From Acidithiobacillus sulfurivorans (GTDB lineage: Bacteria > Pseudomonadota > Gammaproteobacteria > Acidithiobacillales > Acidithiobacillaceae), in the NCBI RefSeq assembly GCF_018853815.1, contig NZ_JAAOMP010000121.1, positions 1-64,000 of the forward strand: a stretch of DNA of 64,000 bases. The letters run 5' to 3'. Below, piece after piece: positions 32,838 through 41,688 of the stretch. Position numbers and translations under genes: made by a program. Each line of letters opens with the position of its first letter. Position 1 is the first letter of the stretch. Under the pieces are notes generated by a model. That model was not told where the DNA came from, did not search any database, and saw nothing but the letters and a program-made list of their open reading frames with translations.

Positions 32838-33725
32838 TTATATTTTAGGCTTGGACAATAGCCCGATTATGCTGCTATCCCGTCGCGGCCCCGGCTTGGG
32901 TTCTGCCGTGCGCTTTGCCTGCTTCATCACTGAGCAAACAAAGTTTGGCGTAGTGCCCGGCTCGCAAAGGTTGGCTATCCCGGCGATGATGGTAAAACCC
33001 CCTGATTCAATAAACGGCCCGTCAACGGTGAAACACCCCGCCAAGGCGCGAACAACGGCCCCCCTGCGGCTACGGGTGCCACGCTTACCTGCAAACGCAG
33101 CGGATAGGGCGTCTCCATGCTGGCTTGCGTGCATGTACCCCCCGGACAGTCCCGCAGGATACACGCGCCCATACTTGCCACGCTCTGCCCACGGTGCCAA
33201 TGCTCCCACGTTACGGGCCAGCGGTTCGTTATCGGCCCCCCTGAGCAACTCGGCGGCTTCCCTGAGTAGTCGGGCGGCCTTGTCGCAATCCTTGGCCCGG
33301 CGCTCGGCAATCTCTAAGGCGTCGTCGCTTTCGTTCAGCAGATAGGCAACATTACGCAGGAATACATGCGCGGGCATACAGGTTAAAGGTAAAGCCTTGT
33401 CTATGACGCCCACGCCCACGCTTTCTATTGGTGGCCTGCCGTCCGTGATATTGTCGGGCACAGGTTCGGGTTTTCCTGCCGCTTCCCATGCCAGCACAAG
33501 CCAGCGGCTAAGTGCCGCTTCAATGCGGGCGCGTGCAAAATCCTTGTCAGGTACTTCTCCATCATCATGCGCCTTCGTGTATGAACGGGCGACTTCTTCC
33601 CGTTCGGCTTCAGTGGGAAAGTATGGCTCTATAATAGCGGCGGCGATTTCTTCGGAAAGCACCTTTTCCCATTTTTCGGCAATGGCTAAGGCTTCGGCCT
33701 GCTCTTGGGTGAGTTTACGCGTCAT
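32838..33725 (-). CDS. Element protein of unknown function, 295 residues
   Basis: Starts with an acidic, helical segment (LTQEQAEALAIAEKWEKVLS, EAEREEVARSYTKAHDDGEV). The middle has Leu/Ala helices (about 120-170) and the C-terminal third contains short glycine-rich strands and a basic tail. No domain recognised. Its ATG overlaps the integrase stop (ATGA), so it is co-translated with int. It could be an integration accessory factor or a cargo protein. Confidence 0.65.
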   Translation of the reverse strand: MTRKLTQEQAEALAIAEKWEKVLSEEIAAAIIEPYFPTEAEREEVARSYTKAHDDGEVPDKDFARARIEAALSRWLVLAWEAAGKPEPVPDNITDGRPPIESVGVGVIDKALPLTCMPAHVFLRNVAYLLNESDDALEIAERRAKDCDKAARLLREAAELLRGADNEPLARNVGALAPWAERGKYGRVYPAGLSGGYMHASQHGDALSAAFAGKRGTRSRRGAVVRALAGCFTVDGPFIESGGFTIIAGIANLCEPGTTPNFVCSVMKQAKRTAEPKPGPRRDSSIIGLLSKPKI

Positions 33726-34804
33726 GCTGCACCCCCGCCCACCATACGGGCGGCCACTTTCTCCGCCAGTGTCGCGGTATGGGCTGGGCTTAGGTGCGCG
33801 TATCGCTGCACCATTGCCAGCGTCTTATGTCCCAACAATGCCGCCAATTCGGGAAGGCTGGCCCCGTTCATGGCGGCCATACTTGCGAAGTCGTGCCGCA
33901 TGTCGTGCCAGTGGAAGCCTTCAATGCCTGCCGCCTGTAAAGCCTTTTCCCACGGCTGGCGCAAGTCCACGGCCTGTTTAGGATTCACCTTGCTTGGGAA
34001 CAGTAGTCCGCTATCAATCCGGCGCACTTTGGCCCGTTCCTTGAGTAATTCCAGCACTGGCGCGGTAAGGTGCAAGGCGCGGCGGCTGCCGTTCTTGGTT
34101 TCTTCAAGTTGCAAGGTGGCGCGGTTCAAATCAATTTGCGCCCACGTCGCGCCCATCGTCTCGGCTTGCCTGCCGCCAGTTGTCAGCGCCAGCAGAATGG
34201 CAAGGTATAAATCGGGGTTGCTCGATTGCTTGCAGGTTTCCAGCAGTCGGGCGCGTTCGTCGTCACTCAGGTAGCGCACGCGGCCCCTTGGCTCGGCTTT
34301 CTTGCCTACCTTGTGCATCGGTGACGCTTCCAGCCATTCCCAGTTTTTCACGGCTTCCGTGAGCACAGACGCCAAGGCTTGGCGGTAATGGTTCAACGTC
34401 GAAGCACTAAGCGGCTTCCCGGTGCGCTCGCTGGGGTTGTCGGCAAGCTGGGCTAGTTTCTGCTTCACGGCGGCAGGGGTTACATCAGAGAGCGGCAAGG
34501 TGCCTAGTTCAGCCCGCCAGTAACCAAGGTGCTGTTTACGGGCTTCCTTGGCTCGCATATCTCCAAGGCGTTCCCGTTCGTAACGCTCGATTGCTTCCGC
34601 CAGCGTGTGCCGCTTGGCTTCTGCCGTCTGGAAATAGCGGCCTTCTCTTATGGCGGCTTCGGTATTGACGGCCCACTGCTTGGCCTTGGTGAGACTGGCG
34701 AAGGTGGCACTTTGGACAGGCTGCCCCCTGAGTCTGATTTTTACCCGGTAGCTGGTGCTGCCGTCGCTGGTGGTGCGCTTCTCGATGGCGGCCATGTTAT
34801 GCAC
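33722..34804 (-). CDS. int: Tyrosine-family site-specific integrase
   Basis: A 360-residue phage-type integrase. It has an N-terminal arm-binding region (about 1-60), a core-binding helical domain (65-155) and a catalytic domain with R212 (TTGGRQAE), K237, H300-x-x-R303 (HDMRHDFAS), H326 (LGHKT) and nucleophile Y335 (RYAHLSP). All catalytic residues are intact. It lies 420 bp from tRNA-Lys, the insertion site. A second in-frame ATG at 34795 is an alternative start. It should catalyse integration and, with AlpA, excision. Confidence 0.95.
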   Translation of the reverse strand: MHNMAAIEKRTTSDGSTSYRVKIRLRGQPVQSATFASLTKAKQWAVNTEAAIREGRYFQTAEAKRHTLAEAIERYERERLGDMRAKEARKQHLGYWRAELGTLPLSDVTPAAVKQKLAQLADNPSERTGKPLSASTLNHYRQALASVLTEAVKNWEWLEASPMHKVGKKAEPRGRVRYLSDDERARLLETCKQSSNPDLYLAILLALTTGGRQAETMGATWAQIDLNRATLQLEETKNGSRRALHLTAPVLELLKERAKVRRIDSGLLFPSKVNPKQAVDLRQPWEKALQAAGIEGFHWHDMRHDFASMAAMNGASLPELAALLGHKTLAMVQRYAHLSPAHTATLAEKVAARMVGGGAA

Positions 34805-35222
34805 CCCGCCAGATGATTACTGATATAATCGCTGTATCCATTTTGCAGGCTCCTTTTCAGCTTGCGGTGGTAGGGCCGGGCGGGTGCTGAGAACACCCCC
34901 CGGCCTGTTCTTTGTATTATGGCAAACACGGCAATAAATGGCAACAATGGCTTCACAAGCCAGAGTATAGGCAATGCAACGTAATGTTTTATATATCTTC
35001 ACCACGCCATGAAAGCGGATATGGGGCACTAGCGGGACAGTGCGGGACAAAATGGGCCACTTATCCACAGAAAAAAGTGACTTGTCACAGTAACGCCAGC
35101 GGGAAGGTTACGGGTACGGTTTGGGTTCCCAAGAGTGCCCACGAGTTGCGGCTAGGTGTCCCATGAGTGCCCCACGGCAAAGAAAAAGGGCCTAGACGTT
35201 AAGCCTAAACCCTTGTTTTAAT
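34805..35222. other. Right end of the element: int promoter, repeat cluster and DnaA box
   Basis: No credible gene. It contains AGCGGGACAGTGCGGGACA (35031-35049, an inverted TGTCCCGC pair), a perfect DnaA box TTATCCACA (35061-35069), TGTCACAGTAACGCC (35083-35097), AGTGCCCACG (about 35134-35143) and GTGTCCCATGAGTGCCCCAC (35157-35176). These resemble motifs at the left end (28204-28289), consistent with integrase arm sites on both sides of the joined att site. Confidence 0.5.
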
Positions 35223-35298
35223 TGGTGGGAACGGCGGGATTCGAACCCGCGACCCACGGCTTAAAAGGCCGCTGCTCTACCGACTGAGCTACATTCCC
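35223..35298 (-). tRNA. tRNA-Lys (anticodon UUU)
   Basis: A complete 76-nt tRNA on the minus strand with encoded CCA (35223-35225). The acceptor stem is GGGAATG/CGTTCCC, the D arm contains AGCTCAGTCGGTAGAGC, the anticodon loop CTTTTAA gives UUU, and the T arm is GCGGGTTCGAATCCCGC. The 3' 46 nt are shared with 28070-28115. It is therefore the integration site restored by the element's own 3' half. Confidence 0.97.
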
Positions 35299-35510
35299 AT
35301 ACACACGCAATTGACACCAGAACAGCGTCAAGGCCGCGTATTATCAGCGGTGAAGCAACTTCGGTCAAGTCGAGGGTGAGTGTGTGCTGAACTTTCCGTC
35401 CTGTGCGGACAATCGCAGACGCGACGAGTCAGGGAGCAGAGCTTGCGCTCACATTCTTAAACAGGCGTTGCCCTGCAGGGACAGCATCCTTGCCGACAAC
35501 GCCTTCCCGA
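35299..35510. other. Non-coding region between tRNA-Lys and the PEBP gene
   Basis: About 210 bp without a credible gene. It should contain the tRNA-Lys promoter (minus strand) and the 3' end region of the PEBP gene. No repeat or clear terminator was recognised. Confidence 0.35.
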
Positions 35511-36056
35511 TCAGGAATTATCCAGCGCGAAATGCCCTGAGAATTCGGCATGATCGAGCACATGCCCCAAACTGTGCATTTCGCGGGCACGCGGATCTGC
35601 TGCAGGGGGCGGTCCAAGCTGGTCGGTATCATGGTCTGGCGTATGCAATCTCGCCTTTACCGCCTCCCAATCAGCCCCTTCGGCTAGACCCAATGTGGCT
35701 TTATCCGTCGCCAGAAGCAGGAAATCATAATGCTGCAACTGGTGATCAGCCGCTGCCTCGGGTGGGCGATAACCCAACGTCCCGAAACTATTGCGTCCGG
35801 TGAAGATGCCATCGGGGAGAGGACCCCCCTCGTTTAACCCTTCGATCGTTGGAGAAATATCGTAGAGCAACCAATGTACCCGTTGATCTGATTCCGCCTC
35901 CCGATGTTCCATGAGCAACACCAGACTTTTGGTGTTGGGGGGAAGATGTTGCCAAAAAATGGACGGGGTCCGGCCTTCACCGGGATGCGCGAAGCGTCTG
36001 GGAATCCAGTCTTCTGGATCAATTCCGGTACTGAATACTTTCATTTCTGCTGCCAT
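35511..36056 (-). CDS. YbhB/YbcL-like PEBP family protein
   Basis: A 181-residue protein of the phosphatidylethanolamine-binding (Raf kinase inhibitor-like) family. It shows the core strand TKSLVLLMEHREAESDQRVH, the family segment VHWLLYDISPTIEGLNEGG, GRNSFGTLGYRPPEA, and HYDFLLLATDKATLGLAEGA. Bacterial members have no firmly known role. The ATG at 36056 has GAGGAGG upstream; an open frame to 36188 is non-coding. A D-x-D metal or phosphate site is not obvious. Confidence 0.82.
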   Translation of the reverse strand: MAAEMKVFSTGIDPEDWIPRRFAHPGEGRTPSIFWQHLPPNTKSLVLLMEHREAESDQRVHWLLYDISPTIEGLNEGGPLPDGIFTGRNSFGTLGYRPPEAAADHQLQHYDFLLLATDKATLGLAEGADWEAVKARLHTPDHDTDQLGPPPAADPRAREMHSLGHVLDHAEFSGHFALDNS

Positions 36057-36235
36057 GTCTGCCTCCTCACTTGCGTGCGGGCTGTTGGCCAAAACATCGT
36101 CAACCGGTGCAAGCACTACGCCCGCAAAAAAACAACCAACCCCTGTAAGACTAGCAGAAAAAGAGCATTCGGGATGGCAGCAGGGCAAGTCATACGGTGC
36201 AGGTCAACCGCCAAGCCCTGAGCAATGAATTTGGG

Positions 36236-37471
36236 TCAGGGTAGCTCCATGCCCATCAGATCATCCCAGTTTTCCCGTCGCCGAATGAGGCGATGTTGAT
36301 GACCATGGACCAGCACCTCCGGGGGCCGGGGCCGGGTATTGTAGTTGCTACTCATGGCAAAGCCGTACGCACCGGCACCCATAATGGCCAACAACTGTCC
36401 TGCCTCCGCCCGAACGGGGCGGTCCTTGGCGATGAAGTCGCCGCTTTCGCAGATGGGCCCAACCACATCCATGACCTGCCCGGCTGCCGCATCCTGGCGG
36501 AGTGGCAAAATATCGTGCCAGGCCCCATAAAGAGCGGGGCGCAACAAATCATTCATGGCTGCATCCACCACACAAAACTGCTTGCTGCCATTATCCTTGA
36601 GGTATTCCACCCGGGTCAGCAGAACCCCTGCATTCCCCACCAGGGCCCGGCCCAGCTCTACGGCCCTTTTGACGGCCAAGCCCTGCAAGGCCTGGTTGAG
36701 AACCGCCGCATAATCCGCAGGACTGGGCGGGTTTTCTTCGTGATAACGAATACCCACTCCGCCCCCGAGATCCAGATGCTCCAGAGTAAGGCCTTGGGCA
36801 GAGAGGTCTTCATAGAGGGCACGCACCCGCGTCACCGCTTCGCCCAGGGGCGCAAGATTGAGTAATTGGGACCCGATATGGCAGGCAATGCCCTTGAGCT
36901 CCAGAGCAGGATGTTTTGCGGCCTCCAGGTAGAGAGCCCGCGCGGCATCCATGGGGATTCCGAACTTGCTTTCCTTAAGGCCGGTAGCAATGTACGCATG
37001 GGTGCCGGGATCCACATCCGGATTCACGCGCAGGGCAATGGGCGCGCGCAGGCCCATATCAGCAGCAATATCGGCAATCCGCCACAACTCTGCAGCAGAC
37101 TCTACATTGAGACAGGCAATGCTGGCAGACAGGGCGGTACGAATTTCATCGGCAGACTTACCTACGCCCGAAAAAATGATTTTCTGCGGCGCGCCTCCCG
37201 CACGCAGCACCCGTTCCAGTTCTCCGCCCGAAACAATATCAAAGCCAGCCCCCATTTCTGCAAATAAACGCAGCACCGCCAGATTACTGTTGGCCTTAAC
37301 GGCATAACACACCTGCGTGCCGTCACCCAGCGCGTTACTGAAGGAATGGTAGCGTTCGCGCAGCGCCGCCCCGGAATACACGTAGCAGGGAGTATCATAA
37401 TGCCGGGCGATGGTGGCGAGGGATATATCCTCGCAGTACAAGTCTCCCTGATGGTAATGGAAGGTGTTCAT
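36236..37471 (-). CDS. lysA: Diaminopimelate decarboxylase
   Basis: A 411-residue PLP enzyme converting meso-diaminopimelate to lysine. The PLP lysine is K59 (CYAVKANSN), with HIGSQL at about 198-203, the glycine loop LDLGGGVGIRY and the catalytic Cys341 (GPICESGDFIAKDR). The usual EPGR motif reads ELGR (E272-R275), an odd change beside a phosphate-binding residue. The ATG at 37471 overlaps the lptM stop (ATGA). It sits in an argH-lptM-lysA operon; lptM next to lysA is a common arrangement. Confidence 0.95.
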   Translation of the reverse strand: MNTFHYHQGDLYCEDISLATIARHYDTPCYVYSGAALRERYHSFSNALGDGTQVCYAVKANSNLAVLRLFAEMGAGFDIVSGGELERVLRAGGAPQKIIFSGVGKSADEIRTALSASIACLNVESAAELWRIADIAADMGLRAPIALRVNPDVDPGTHAYIATGLKESKFGIPMDAARALYLEAAKHPALELKGIACHIGSQLLNLAPLGEAVTRVRALYEDLSAQGLTLEHLDLGGGVGIRYHEENPPSPADYAAVLNQALQGLAVKRAVELGRALVGNAGVLLTRVEYLKDNGSKQFCVVDAAMNDLLRPALYGAWHDILPLRQDAAAGQVMDVVGPICESGDFIAKDRPVRAEAGQLLAIMGAGAYGFAMSSNYNTRPRPPEVLVHGHQHRLIRRRENWDDLMGMELP

Positions 37472-37650
37472 GGACGCGCAGCACTCCCCGTTGCACTGCT
37501 GGTCGGGCTGATCGGTGCCGGAGCGACAGCAGCATTGACGGCAGGATGTGCTGGGGGAGGTGGCGGCAGGCTCAGTGGCGTCTTCCGCCCACAGCCGGCA
37601 AGGCCGAGAACTAGCAGGCACGAGAAGGCCACCGCAGCCATGGGCTTCAT
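37468..37650 (-). CDS. lptM: LptM-like small lipoprotein (YifL)
   Basis: A 60-residue lipoprotein. The signal peptide ends in the lipobox GLAGC (Cys20), followed by [16 protein letters not shown]. In E. coli LptM assists maturation of the LPS translocon LptDE; the match here rests on size, the lipobox-GRK-PL start and the position next to lysA. It overlaps argH by 4 nt and lysA by 4 nt. Confidence 0.85.
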   Translation of the reverse strand: MKPMAAVAFSCLLVLGLAGCGRKTPLSLPPPPPAHPAVNAAVAPAPISPTSSATGSAARP

Positions 37651-39038
37651 GCGGTTTGCTCCTCAGCCAGGCGCGCACGAGCACGGGCGATAGCCGCCCG
37701 CACCTGGTCAGGGGCGGTTCCGCCGAGATGATTACGGGCCGCGAGTGAACCTTCCAGCGTCAGCACCTGATAAACCTCTTCGGTAATAAGTGGGGACAAG
37801 GCCTGCAAGTCAGGCAAGGGCATGGCTTCCAGCCCTATATTGCGGTCTTGGGCGAGACGTACGGCTTTACCCACCACCGCATGCGCATCACGGAAAGGCA
37901 AACCTTTACGCACCAGGTAATCGGCCAGATCAGTAGCCGTGGCATAACCTCGTTCTGCCTGGGCACGCATGACTGCGGGGCGGGTTTGCAGGCCCGGCAA
38001 CATTCGACTCATGATTTCGATGCTGGCCCGCACCTGATCCAGCGCATCAAAAAAAGTTTCCTTGTCTTCCTGATTATCGCGATTGTAAGTCAGGGGCTGG
38101 CCCTTCATCAGCACCAGCATGGCGACCAGATCCCCGACCACCCGACCACTTTTGCCACGAATGATTTCCGCCACATCCGGATTTTTCTTCTGGGGCATAA
38201 TGCTGGAACCCGTACAAAAACTATCCGGGAGATCAATGAAGCCAAAAGGTGCTGACATCCACAAAATCAATTCTTCGCATAAACGCGATAAATGGACGGC
38301 AATCATGGCCAGATCAGCCAGCACTTCCATGACAAAATCCCGGTCGGAAACGGCGTCCAGGCTGTTTTCCGCGACGGCGTCAAAACCCAGTTGCCGTGCC
38401 ACATCCCAACGGTCAATCGGGAAAGTGGTACCTGCCAAAGCCGCCGCACCCAGGGGCAGCACATTCACCCTTTTCCGCGCGTCCAGAAGACGCTGGGCAT
38501 CGCGCTGAAACATTTCGACATAGGCCATACAATGGTGGCCGAAGCTGACCGGCTGCGCCACCTGCATATGGGTCAGGCCGGGCAGAATGGTTTCCACTTC
38601 GCGCTCGGCCAGGTCCACAAACACTCCCTGCAGATGGCGCAATGCGGCGACCAGATCATCCACACAAGCGCGGGTATACAGACGCAGGTCAGTGGCCACT
38701 TGATCATTGCGGGAACGGCCAGTGTGCAGCTTCTTCCCCACGTCCCCGATGATTTCCGTCAAACGGGATTCAACATGCATGTGAATATCTTCGAGGCTGT
38801 CGACAAATGGCAGGCGCTGTTCGGCAATTTCCTGTCCCACCTGCTGCAGTCCGGAGACAATGGCCTCCACCTCGCTGGCGGTCAGCACGCCAACCCGCCC
38901 CAACATGCGGGCATGAGCTTGCGAACCACGGATATCCTCCGCATATAAACGGCTGTCTACCAGGATGGATGCCGTGAATGCTTCCACCAAACTATCCGTA
39001 CCTGCAGCGAAGCGCCCGCCCCACATTTTTTCACTCAT
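37647..39038 (-). CDS. argH: Argininosuccinate lyase
   Basis: A 463-residue enzyme splitting argininosuccinate into arginine and fumarate. Family segments are [20 protein letters not shown] at the start, [20 protein letters not shown], the [14 protein letters not shown] loop with catalytic His, and the fumarase/aspartase signature [15 protein letters not shown]. The ATG at 39038 has GGAGG upstream; the open frame to 39230 is non-coding. First gene of the argH-lptM-lysA unit. Confidence 0.96.
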   Translation of the reverse strand: MSEKMWGGRFAAGTDSLVEAFTASILVDSRLYAEDIRGSQAHARMLGRVGVLTASEVEAIVSGLQQVGQEIAEQRLPFVDSLEDIHMHVESRLTEIIGDVGKKLHTGRSRNDQVATDLRLYTRACVDDLVAALRHLQGVFVDLAEREVETILPGLTHMQVAQPVSFGHHCMAYVEMFQRDAQRLLDARKRVNVLPLGAAALAGTTFPIDRWDVARQLGFDAVAENSLDAVSDRDFVMEVLADLAMIAVHLSRLCEELILWMSAPFGFIDLPDSFCTGSSIMPQKKNPDVAEIIRGKSGRVVGDLVAMLVLMKGQPLTYNRDNQEDKETFFDALDQVRASIEIMSRMLPGLQTRPAVMRAQAERGYATATDLADYLVRKGLPFRDAHAVVGKAVRLAQDRNIGLEAMPLPDLQALSPLITEEVYQVLTLEGSLAARNHLGGTAPDQVRAAIARARARLAEEQTA

Positions 39039-39114
39039 GCCTGCACCTCCTTTCTGCCCGCGACTATAACGAAAACACCAGCTCTTACGCCAGCATTGCC
39101 CATGCTTCCCGCTA

Positions 39115-39154
39115 AAAACGGCAGTTGGCCCGGGGGCTTTGCCGCAACTTTGGC
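39115..39154 (+). repeat. 40-bp direct repeat, left copy
   Basis: This stretch (starting AAAACGGCAGTTGGCC) matches 48088-48127 at about 34 of 40 positions in the same orientation. The two copies lie just outside both ends of the kinase/regulator/Spy/RND efflux module. No transposase or tRNA is associated. The function is unknown. Confidence 0.6.
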
Positions 39155-39211
39155 AAAATAGTCGATGCCTTGCTACAGTTAGTCTGCTGAACACCGAGAG
39201 GGACCGAAGCA

Positions 39212-39547
39212 ATGAAACAAGAGCAATCATCCCAAAGCTGGCGCTGGCTGATCGTGGTCATTGTTGTGCTGCTGATCGCTGTGCTGGCTTTTTTCTTTTG
39301 GCAGCATAACCAATCGGTCCGACAGACCCAAAAAGCGGCTGAAGCGGCCGCCGCAGTGAAACTCGCGGCACCGACAGTATCTACGGTGTCAGTGGCCGAC
39401 TTTCCGGTGGGAAAAACCATTTCTCAGGAAGGCTCTCTGCAAGGCCCCCTCAGTGGCAAATGCGGCAATATTGCCTGGCACGATCTCAGCCCTTCCGCCG
39501 AAGCCAATCTCCGCAAGTTGTGCCCGGCGCAAAAACCGGCACCCTGA
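39212..39547 (+). CDS. Small membrane-anchored protein of unknown function
   Basis: A 111-residue protein with one N-terminal membrane helix ([19 protein letters not shown]) and a periplasmic Ala/Val-rich tail containing [21 protein letters not shown], where two cysteines could form a disulphide. No family recognised. Convergent with the sensor-kinase gene, with 10 bp between the stops. Confidence 0.6.
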   Translation: MKQEQSSQSWRWLIVVIVVLLIAVLAFFFWQHNQSVRQTQKAAEAAAAVKLAAPTVSTVSVADFPVGKTISQEGSLQGPLSGKCGNIAWHDLSPSAEANLRKLCPAQKPAP

Positions 39548-39557
39548 ACGGATCGCT

Positions 39558-40829
39558 TTAGTAAGGCTGACGCAAGGGCAGGACCAGTTCGGCCACCAGG
39601 CCGCCATCAGGGGCATTGTACAAATTCAACTGACCGTTATGGTAGGCCATGACCCGTTCGACAATGGCCAGGCCCAGACCAATCCCACCACCCTTACCCG
39701 CCTGGGCGAAAGGGGCACGCACACTTTGCAACTGGGATTCGGCAATCCCTGAACCATGATCCCGCACCCGAATCAGCATCTGTTGGCCGACTTTTTCGGC
39801 GTAAATATCTACGGGTCCCACGCCATGCACCTGGGCATTATCAATCAGATTTTGCAGAGCCCGCGCCAAACCGACCTCCTGGATGGCCAATTTCGGTAAG
39901 GTAGTAGACGAAGGATGCCAGCGCACTTCGGCCTGCTGACGCAATACCAGTTGCTGCAACCAGATCCCAATATCGGTATCCACCAGCAGCTCGCGTTCGC
40001 CGCTGCGCGCATATCCCATGAATTGATGGATGACTTTGTCCATTTCCTGAATATTGTCGATGATTTCCTGCCGGGCTTCTTCCTCAGCTGGCAGAAACTC
40101 CGCGCTTAAACGCATCCGCGTCAGAGGCGTCCGCAAATCATGGGAAACTCCCACCAGAACCATTTCCCGCTCTCGCCACAAACGCTGCAGGTCTCGCAGG
40201 GTCTGATTGAATCTTTCCGCCAAACGCCGCAAATCCGCAGGCCCTGCTTCCGGCAAATCCCCCAGAGTATCGCCACTGCGCAAGCGATCTACGCCCTGCA
40301 TCAAACGTGTCAGGGGGCGGGTAACCTGGCGTACAACCAAATACGCGCCCAACCAGGACAAGAGCAAAATAGCGGCGAGCTTGAACCAGGGCAGAGGTAA
40401 ACCTGCCGGACGCGGCATCGGCATGGCCAGGGCCAGAGCCGCACCGGGATGCGTCTGCAACCACAAGGTCCCGGAGCGCGGATCAAAACGTAACAGGGCA
40501 TCCGGCCAGCCCATCTGCCGGAGTTGCTGCAGGGCATTGACCAAGGGCGGAATACTGGGATTGCGTCCACGCATCCCGCTGGCAGGCAACACCTGCAAAC
40601 CTTGCCGGGACAAAATCGGCTGAATGGCGGCCCGCTGAGCAGGACTGAGGGTTTCGCTGAGGGTCAGAATCTGCGCCCAATTCTGAGCCATGTGCTCGGC
40701 CTGAGGATTAGCCTGATAAATATTAAAAAACCAGTAAACTGCCAACTGACTCAGAAAGAGCAATCCGGCAATAATCAAAAACATCCGGTTAAACAGGGTA
40801 TCCGGCCACCAGAATTGATTTTTTTTCAT
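39558..40829 (-). CDS. EnvZ-type sensor histidine kinase
   Basis: A 423-residue membrane kinase. TM1 is at about 14-35, followed by a periplasmic domain, TM2 at about 150-168 and HAMP. The H-box VGVSHDLRTPLTRMRL carries His230, close to the EnvZ H-box. The C-terminal ATPase domain has N (NLIDNAQVHG), G1 (RDHGSGI) and G2 (GGGIGLGLAIVERVM) boxes. The ATG at 40829 has AAGGA upstream. Its partner regulator lies 120 bp upstream, an unusually wide gap that holds a 10-bp inverted repeat (40852-40861 and 40923-40932). Confidence 0.93.
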   Translation of the reverse strand: MKKNQFWWPDTLFNRMFLIIAGLLFLSQLAVYWFFNIYQANPQAEHMAQNWAQILTLSETLSPAQRAAIQPILSRQGLQVLPASGMRGRNPSIPPLVNALQQLRQMGWPDALLRFDPRSGTLWLQTHPGAALALAMPMPRPAGLPLPWFKLAAILLLSWLGAYLVVRQVTRPLTRLMQGVDRLRSGDTLGDLPEAGPADLRRLAERFNQTLRDLQRLWREREMVLVGVSHDLRTPLTRMRLSAEFLPAEEEARQEIIDNIQEMDKVIHQFMGYARSGERELLVDTDIGIWLQQLVLRQQAEVRWHPSSTTLPKLAIQEVGLARALQNLIDNAQVHGVGPVDIYAEKVGQQMLIRVRDHGSGIAESQLQSVRAPFAQAGKGGGIGLGLAIVERVMAYHNGQLNLYNAPDGGLVAELVLPLRQPY

Positions 40830-40949
40830 GATCCTTCCACCCAATGAGCTTTTTGACGAGGACATTCTGAACCAACAGAGCGCGATGTCGGAGAAGCACC
40901 GTCCCGGCCTTGCCCAAAATGCCCTCGTCAAACCGTTACCTGAACGGTG

Positions 40950-41687
40950 CTAGGACTCATCCCGCGCCGCAGAGGCATTTCCACCATCGGGCACCAGCAC
41001 ATAGCCGCGTCCCCACACAGTTTGTATATAACGCGGATCACCCGGATCTGTTTCCACAATGCGCCGCAACCGGGAAATAAACACATCGACTCCCCGCGAT
41101 CCCGCAGTGACTTCTTCACTCCCATGACTCATAGCCAGCAGACGCTCTCTGGACAAGGGTTGCCAGGCGTGACTGGCGAGGGCATGTAAAATGGAAAACT
41201 CGCTATCGGTCAGGGAGATTTTTTCCGCTCCCCGCCACAAGCTGCGCGTGTCCAGAGCCAGACGAAAGGGGCCGAATTCTATGGCTCCAGGCGCCGGATC
41301 CACCGTCCGGATTTCCTGACTACGCCGCAACACCGCCCGAATACGAGCCGTCAACTCACGGGGTTCAAAAGGCTTGGGCAAATAATCATCGGCACCCACA
41401 TCCAGCCCCTCTACCCGGTCACTGAGGTCGCCCCGTGCCGTGAGCATGATAATTGGCAGCTGGGGTTCCTGCACACGCAGGCGGCGACAAATGCTGAAAC
41501 CATCTTCGCCGGGCATCATGACATCCAGAAGCAACAAATCGTAATATTCCCGCTCCAGATGTCGGTCCATCTGTACCCCGGACCCCACTGCCTGAACGGC
41601 AAAACCCTGCCCTTCCAAATAGCGGACCAGCATGGTCCGCACTCTGGGATCATCATCGACCAGCAGTATCTTGCCGTTCTCAGCCAT
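40950..41687 (-). CDS. OmpR-family response regulator
   Basis: A 245-residue regulator. The receiver has D11/D12 and the phospho-acceptor D55 (LLLLDVMMPG), the LTARGD threonine and KPFEPREL lysine; the C-terminal winged helix ends with VDVFISRLRRIVE and IQTVWGRGYVLV. It lies between the kinase gene and a Spy-like gene with the next stop only 1 bp away, forming a spy-RR-HK operon. It probably controls the divergent efflux operon at 42451-48082. Confidence 0.93.
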   Translation of the reverse strand: MAENGKILLVDDDPRVRTMLVRYLEGQGFAVQAVGSGVQMDRHLEREYYDLLLLDVMMPGEDGFSICRRLRVQEPQLPIIMLTARGDLSDRVEGLDVGADDYLPKPFEPRELTARIRAVLRRSQEIRTVDPAPGAIEFGPFRLALDTRSLWRGAEKISLTDSEFSILHALASHAWQPLSRERLLAMSHGSEEVTAGSRGVDVFISRLRRIVETDPGDPRYIQTVWGRGYVLVPDGGNASAARDES

Positions 41688-41688
41688 T

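Larger units (their letters stand above)
28070..35268. mobile_element. 7.2-kb integrated element in tRNA-Lys, satellite- or plasmid-like
   Basis: The element is delimited by a 46-bp direct repeat (28070-28115 and 35223-35268) identical to the 3' half of the tRNA-Lys gene. All genes read leftwards. Order from the tRNA end: tyrosine integrase, a 295-residue unknown protein, AlpA-type regulator, HTH-like small protein, 34-residue protein, Toprim primase, RepA-like helicase, TubC-docking-like protein, unknown protein, TerS-like protein and a 51-residue protein. Most neighbours overlap by 4 nt. No structural phage, relaxase or type IV secretion gene is present. It fits a replication-competent phage satellite or integrative plasmid. 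Confidence 0.88.
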
